Origin: an uncultured Bacilli bacterium
GTDB taxonomy: Bacteria; Bacillota_I; Bacilli_A; RF39; UBA660
Length of the DNA stretch: 44,519 nt
Direction of reading: 5' to 3'
Assembly: GCA_934096075.1 (NCBI GenBank)
Contig: CAKOLN010000011.1
Coordinates: 1-44,519, forward strand
Made by a program: the position numbers and the translations under genes. Below, piece after piece: positions 42,272 to 44,519 of the stretch. Position 1 is the stretch's first letter. Every line of letters starts with the position of its first letter. Below the pieces are notes generated by a model. It ran no database searches, was not told the DNA's origin, and worked only from the letters and a program-made list of their open reading frames with translations.

Positions 42272-42591
42272 TATTCATTAACTAATTCTGATTCAGAATC
42301 TTCTTCTTCAGTTTCTTCTTTTACTAGAGGAATAACCCCCAAAGTAAACCCGATTGGTTCTAGTAGTTTTATTAATGTATTTATTTGAGGACTATTTAAA
42401 TTATTTTCTATTTTAGCAACAGTTTCTCTTATAATACCTGCTCGTTCACCTACAACTCTTTGTGACAAATGTTGGCTTTTTCTTGCTTCAACTACTTGAC
42501 GAATCACTTCTTTTTCCAAATCTCTTAAATATTCATCATGTTTTATTTCTTCTTCAGTTTTCGTCTTTAATTCTTTTTTTGGTCTACCCAT
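42271..42591 (-). CDS. Small XRE-family regulator
   Basis: 106 residues. Helix-turn-helix AGIIRETVAKIENNLNSPQI, preceded by SQHLSQRVVGER; charged N-terminus and Glu-rich tail. Promoter TTGACT-16-TACAAT (42610-42637). Its form matches antitoxin-like or RelB/HigA-like regulators, but no toxin is beside it. Confidence 0.85.
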   Translation of the reverse strand: MGRPKKELKTKTEEEIKHDEYLRDLEKEVIRQVVEARKSQHLSQRVVGERAGIIRETVAKIENNLNSPQINTLIKLLEPIGFTLGVIPLVKEETEEEDSESELVNE

Positions 42592-42609
42592 TTCCTCATC
42601 ACCAACAAT

Positions 42610-42637
42610 ATTGTACCAAAAAATACTACAAAGTCAA
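42610..42637 (-). promoter_or_regulatory. Promoter of the small XRE gene
   Basis: Minus strand TTGACT (42632-42637), 16-nt spacer, TACAAT (42610-42615). Confidence 0.7.
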
Positions 42638-42639
42638 GC

Positions 42640-42667
42640 AAAAAAGTGTTATTTTTAACACTTTTTT
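42640..42667. terminator. Terminator after the third surface-protein gene
   Basis: 12-bp stem AAAAAAGTGTTA/TAACACTTTTTT, symmetrical and able to act in both directions. Confidence 0.85.
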
Positions 42668-42675
42668 ATATCTCA

Positions 42676-44460
42676 TCAGTTACAGCTTTTATTATAGTCT
42701 ATCTCATAAGGGCTTTCTGGTGTTCCATTTCCTGACTTAATTTTAACACATGCATTTAGAGAAATTACTGGTCTAATTTTTGTATTTGCCCATGATGTCA
42801 TGTACGCAATACTATAACGAGTAACAGTAAAAATGTTCCTAGTTGCGCCCAAACAATTCATTGGTGACATTGTCCACCAAGCACTATTATTCGCAAACAT
42901 TTCATTTAAACTATTTAAGCCAAACCACAATAGACTAACATCAGTTTTTGAATTTATTCCTCCTGCAAAAGATAATTCATCTGCTGTCATAAGAGCAATT
43001 GGATAAGTTAATTGTCCATTTCCTCCACCACTAGTGCTCGCACTAAATTTATCAGCTATAGCTTGAGTACTTTCAAACAATCCATCACTAGTATTCCCAC
43101 CACATTTATATGTTGGTGCTTTATTGGAAAACAATCTTGAATATGCACCAAAATGTGGCCTACTTGAATATGTTCCACTACTTATACTTCTATCATTACA
43201 GTATATAGTCGTTTTACTAACATATTTATCATAATTGTTTAATATATTTTCGTTATACCAATTATCTATTACTTTTTTCACGTTACTTGAATTTTCATTT
43301 GTTCTATTATTTTCTAATGAACCTGTTGTCCCATACATATATCCATTAAGAGTTGAATCATTATTCATTTGCCAATCCATTATATTAAATGGTGAACTAC
43401 CAATGCAAGGGTATGAAGTTTCATCATTTATTCCTAAATATAAAAGTCTAATACTCCCATCTTCATTTGTTCTTATGATTCTCCAATATATATCTTTTTC
43501 TGCTTTATTACCAGCTGTAGCTTTATCAGTTGTCCAAGTGCCTGCAATACCATTTTCATTTGTACATTGCTCTTCAGTTAATCCAACCACTGCTGGTCCA
43601 TACCAATCACTAAGTATGCAAACGTTCGTTGAAATACATTCATCACTCGTGATAGTTTTTCTTTCATATTTAATTGTATCATTTTCTTCGTCATACAAGG
43701 CAAACCATACTGTTTTTCCATTGTATGTACACTCAGTTTCTGTTTCTTTACCAAACTTTACCCAGTTGTTTGTAGTATTGCCTGAATAATAGTATACTGT
43801 ACTTCCATCTTCTGTTTTATTTGTTTGATATATTGTTCCTGTGGTATTTGCTGTATTTGTTACACTAAAGTCTGTTCTTTCACTTATTGTTGGATTATCT
43901 CTTAACATAACTTCAGCTAATGTTGGCATTGGTGTTCCTTCTGATATATATAATTTACCACTTAATGTGGCTCCCATATCATTTGATTGATCTATATTCG
44001 CATCATTTGGATATTGTATTGTTATTGTATAATTTTGGGTAGTTCCTTCATCTATTGATACACTATATGCTAGTACTGTATCTGATGCAGAAGTTCTTTT
44101 TGGTACATCTTCAAAACTTGTCATGCTGTATCCACCATCTGTACTTGTTATTTTATATTGTAGGTATCCTGTTGTTTTGAATGTATTTACTAAATCTTCT
44201 ATTACTATATTGTATTTATATGTACTATTAGATTTATTCTCCACACTAAATGTTTTTGTCATACTCCAATTATCTTCGGCTACTACATTTTCTCCTGTTA
44301 TGGCATCTCCATTATTGAATATTATCCTTAAATCTTTTGTATTTACTGATATATCTTTTTCTTTTCCTACTATTTGTGTTGCGAAGTATGCTAATGATAT
44401 TCCTATTAATGATATTAGTACTACTCCTATTCCATACAATGCATATTTCTTTTCCTTCAT
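42676..44460 (-). CDS. Anchored surface protein, third paralogue
   Basis: 594 residues from ATG 44460 (MKEKKYALYG), with AAAGGATGG just upstream; the longer frame starts at a poor site. Membrane helix about 5-24, Ig-like domain to about 175, then the shared C-terminal domain with an insertion rich in Cys/Thr (CTYNGKTVWFALYDEE). The segment after WWTMSP (42766-42870) is of the same kind as the variable regions but uses native AT-rich codons and has no GC island or downstream hairpin. The tail is PYEIDYNKSCN. Confidence 0.85.
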   Translation of the reverse strand: MKEKKYALYGIGVVLISLIGISLAYFATQIVGKEKDISVNTKDLRIIFNNGDAITGENVVAEDNWSMTKTFSVENKSNSTYKYNIVIEDLVNTFKTTGYLQYKITSTDGGYSMTSFEDVPKRTSASDTVLAYSVSIDEGTTQNYTITIQYPNDANIDQSNDMGATLSGKLYISEGTPMPTLAEVMLRDNPTISERTDFSVTNTANTTGTIYQTNKTEDGSTVYYYSGNTTNNWVKFGKETETECTYNGKTVWFALYDEENDTIKYERKTITSDECISTNVCILSDWYGPAVVGLTEEQCTNENGIAGTWTTDKATAGNKAEKDIYWRIIRTNEDGSIRLLYLGINDETSYPCIGSSPFNIMDWQMNNDSTLNGYMYGTTGSLENNRTNENSSNVKKVIDNWYNENILNNYDKYVSKTTIYCNDRSISSGTYSSRPHFGAYSRLFSNKAPTYKCGGNTSDGLFESTQAIADKFSASTSGGGNGQLTYPIALMTADELSFAGGINSKTDVSLLWFGLNSLNEMFANNSAWWTMSPMNCLGATRNIFTVTRYSIAYMTSWANTKIRPVISLNACVKIKSGNGTPESPYEIDYNKSCN

Positions 44461-44519
44461 CTTTTCCATCCTTTCTTTTTTGAGCACGAAAAAATTCATA
44501 GACTTTTACCTATGAATTT
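44461..44519 (-). promoter_or_regulatory. Attenuator-type hairpin leader of the third surface protein (partial)
   Basis: Perfect 8-bp stem ATTCATAG/CTATGAAT (44494-44501 with 44510-44517) then TTTTTCGTG, as at 30295-30324. The rest of the leader lies beyond the window. Confidence 0.6.

Noticed and set aside
1..44519. A DGR reverse transcriptase or Avd accessory gene inside the window
   Set aside because: I looked for reverse-transcriptase motifs such as YxDD in all larger frames and found none. The DGR reading therefore requires a remote enzyme.

Overview
The window is AT-rich DNA (about a quarter to a third G+C by hand count of sampled lines). It has Gram-positive style ribosome binding sites, strong TTGACA-N17-TATAAT promoters, short intrinsic terminators and TGA used as a stop. 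With nusB-xseA-xseB-spoIVB, cdsA-rseP, rimM-trmD, ylbL/ylbJ, a SpoIIM-like gene, deoB and xerD, it suggests a low-GC Bacillota, probably a gut Bacilli/Erysipelotrichia-like lineage. SpoIVB, SpoIIM-like and YlbJ-like genes hint at a full or relict sporulation programme.

Layout. 0-1.4 kb: 3' end of a large surface protein, whose C-terminal segment is a GC-rich hypervariable block, then a degenerate asparagine-rich copy of that block. 1.4-5.5 kb: zinc-type ArsR regulator, cysteine desulfurase, IscU scaffold, XerC/D recombinase, phosphopentomutase. 5.5-7.5 kb: small Arg/Ser/Asn-rich protein, type III toxin-antitoxin (two 50-nt RNA repeats plus ToxN/CptN-like toxin), ZIP transporter, gene remnant. 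7.5-14.7 kb: accessory stretch with a MoxR-type ATPase/VWA-like/unknown operon, a divergent LysR regulator, a phosphoesterase and an HTH protein. 14.8-22.4 kb: SPFH/NfeD pair, mnmA, SpoIIM-like, uppS, tex, regulators. 22.4-28.7 kb: spoIVB-xseB-xseA-nusB, interrupted by a MazF-like toxin gene flanked by two copies of a probable small-RNA gene, then YlbL-like and YlbJ-like genes. 28.7-30.5 kb: second hypervariable surface protein with a long structured leader containing a G8 tract. 30.5-42.6 kb: murB, membrane proteins of unknown role, tRNA-Arg(CCU), thioredoxin-like protein, rseP, cdsA, trmD, rimM, an SpoU methyltransferase, a YgjP-like metalloprotein and a regulator. 42.7-44.5 kb: third surface-protein paralogue.

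The most notable signal is in the surface proteins. Two paralogues carry a 111-nt block next to the motif WWSLSP. Its sequence is GC-rich in one, and the two blocks differ mainly at codon positions 1 and 2. A short hairpin follows each block. An asparagine(AAC)-rich related sequence lies downstream of the first gene. This is the signature of a diversity-generating retroelement (DGR) acting on C-type-lectin-like proteins, but no reverse transcriptase is in the window. If the reading is right, the enzyme acts from elsewhere or has been lost. The other candidates for new biology are the duplicated small RNA around the toxin gene, a possible -1 frameshift site in that toxin gene, and the riboregulator-like leader.
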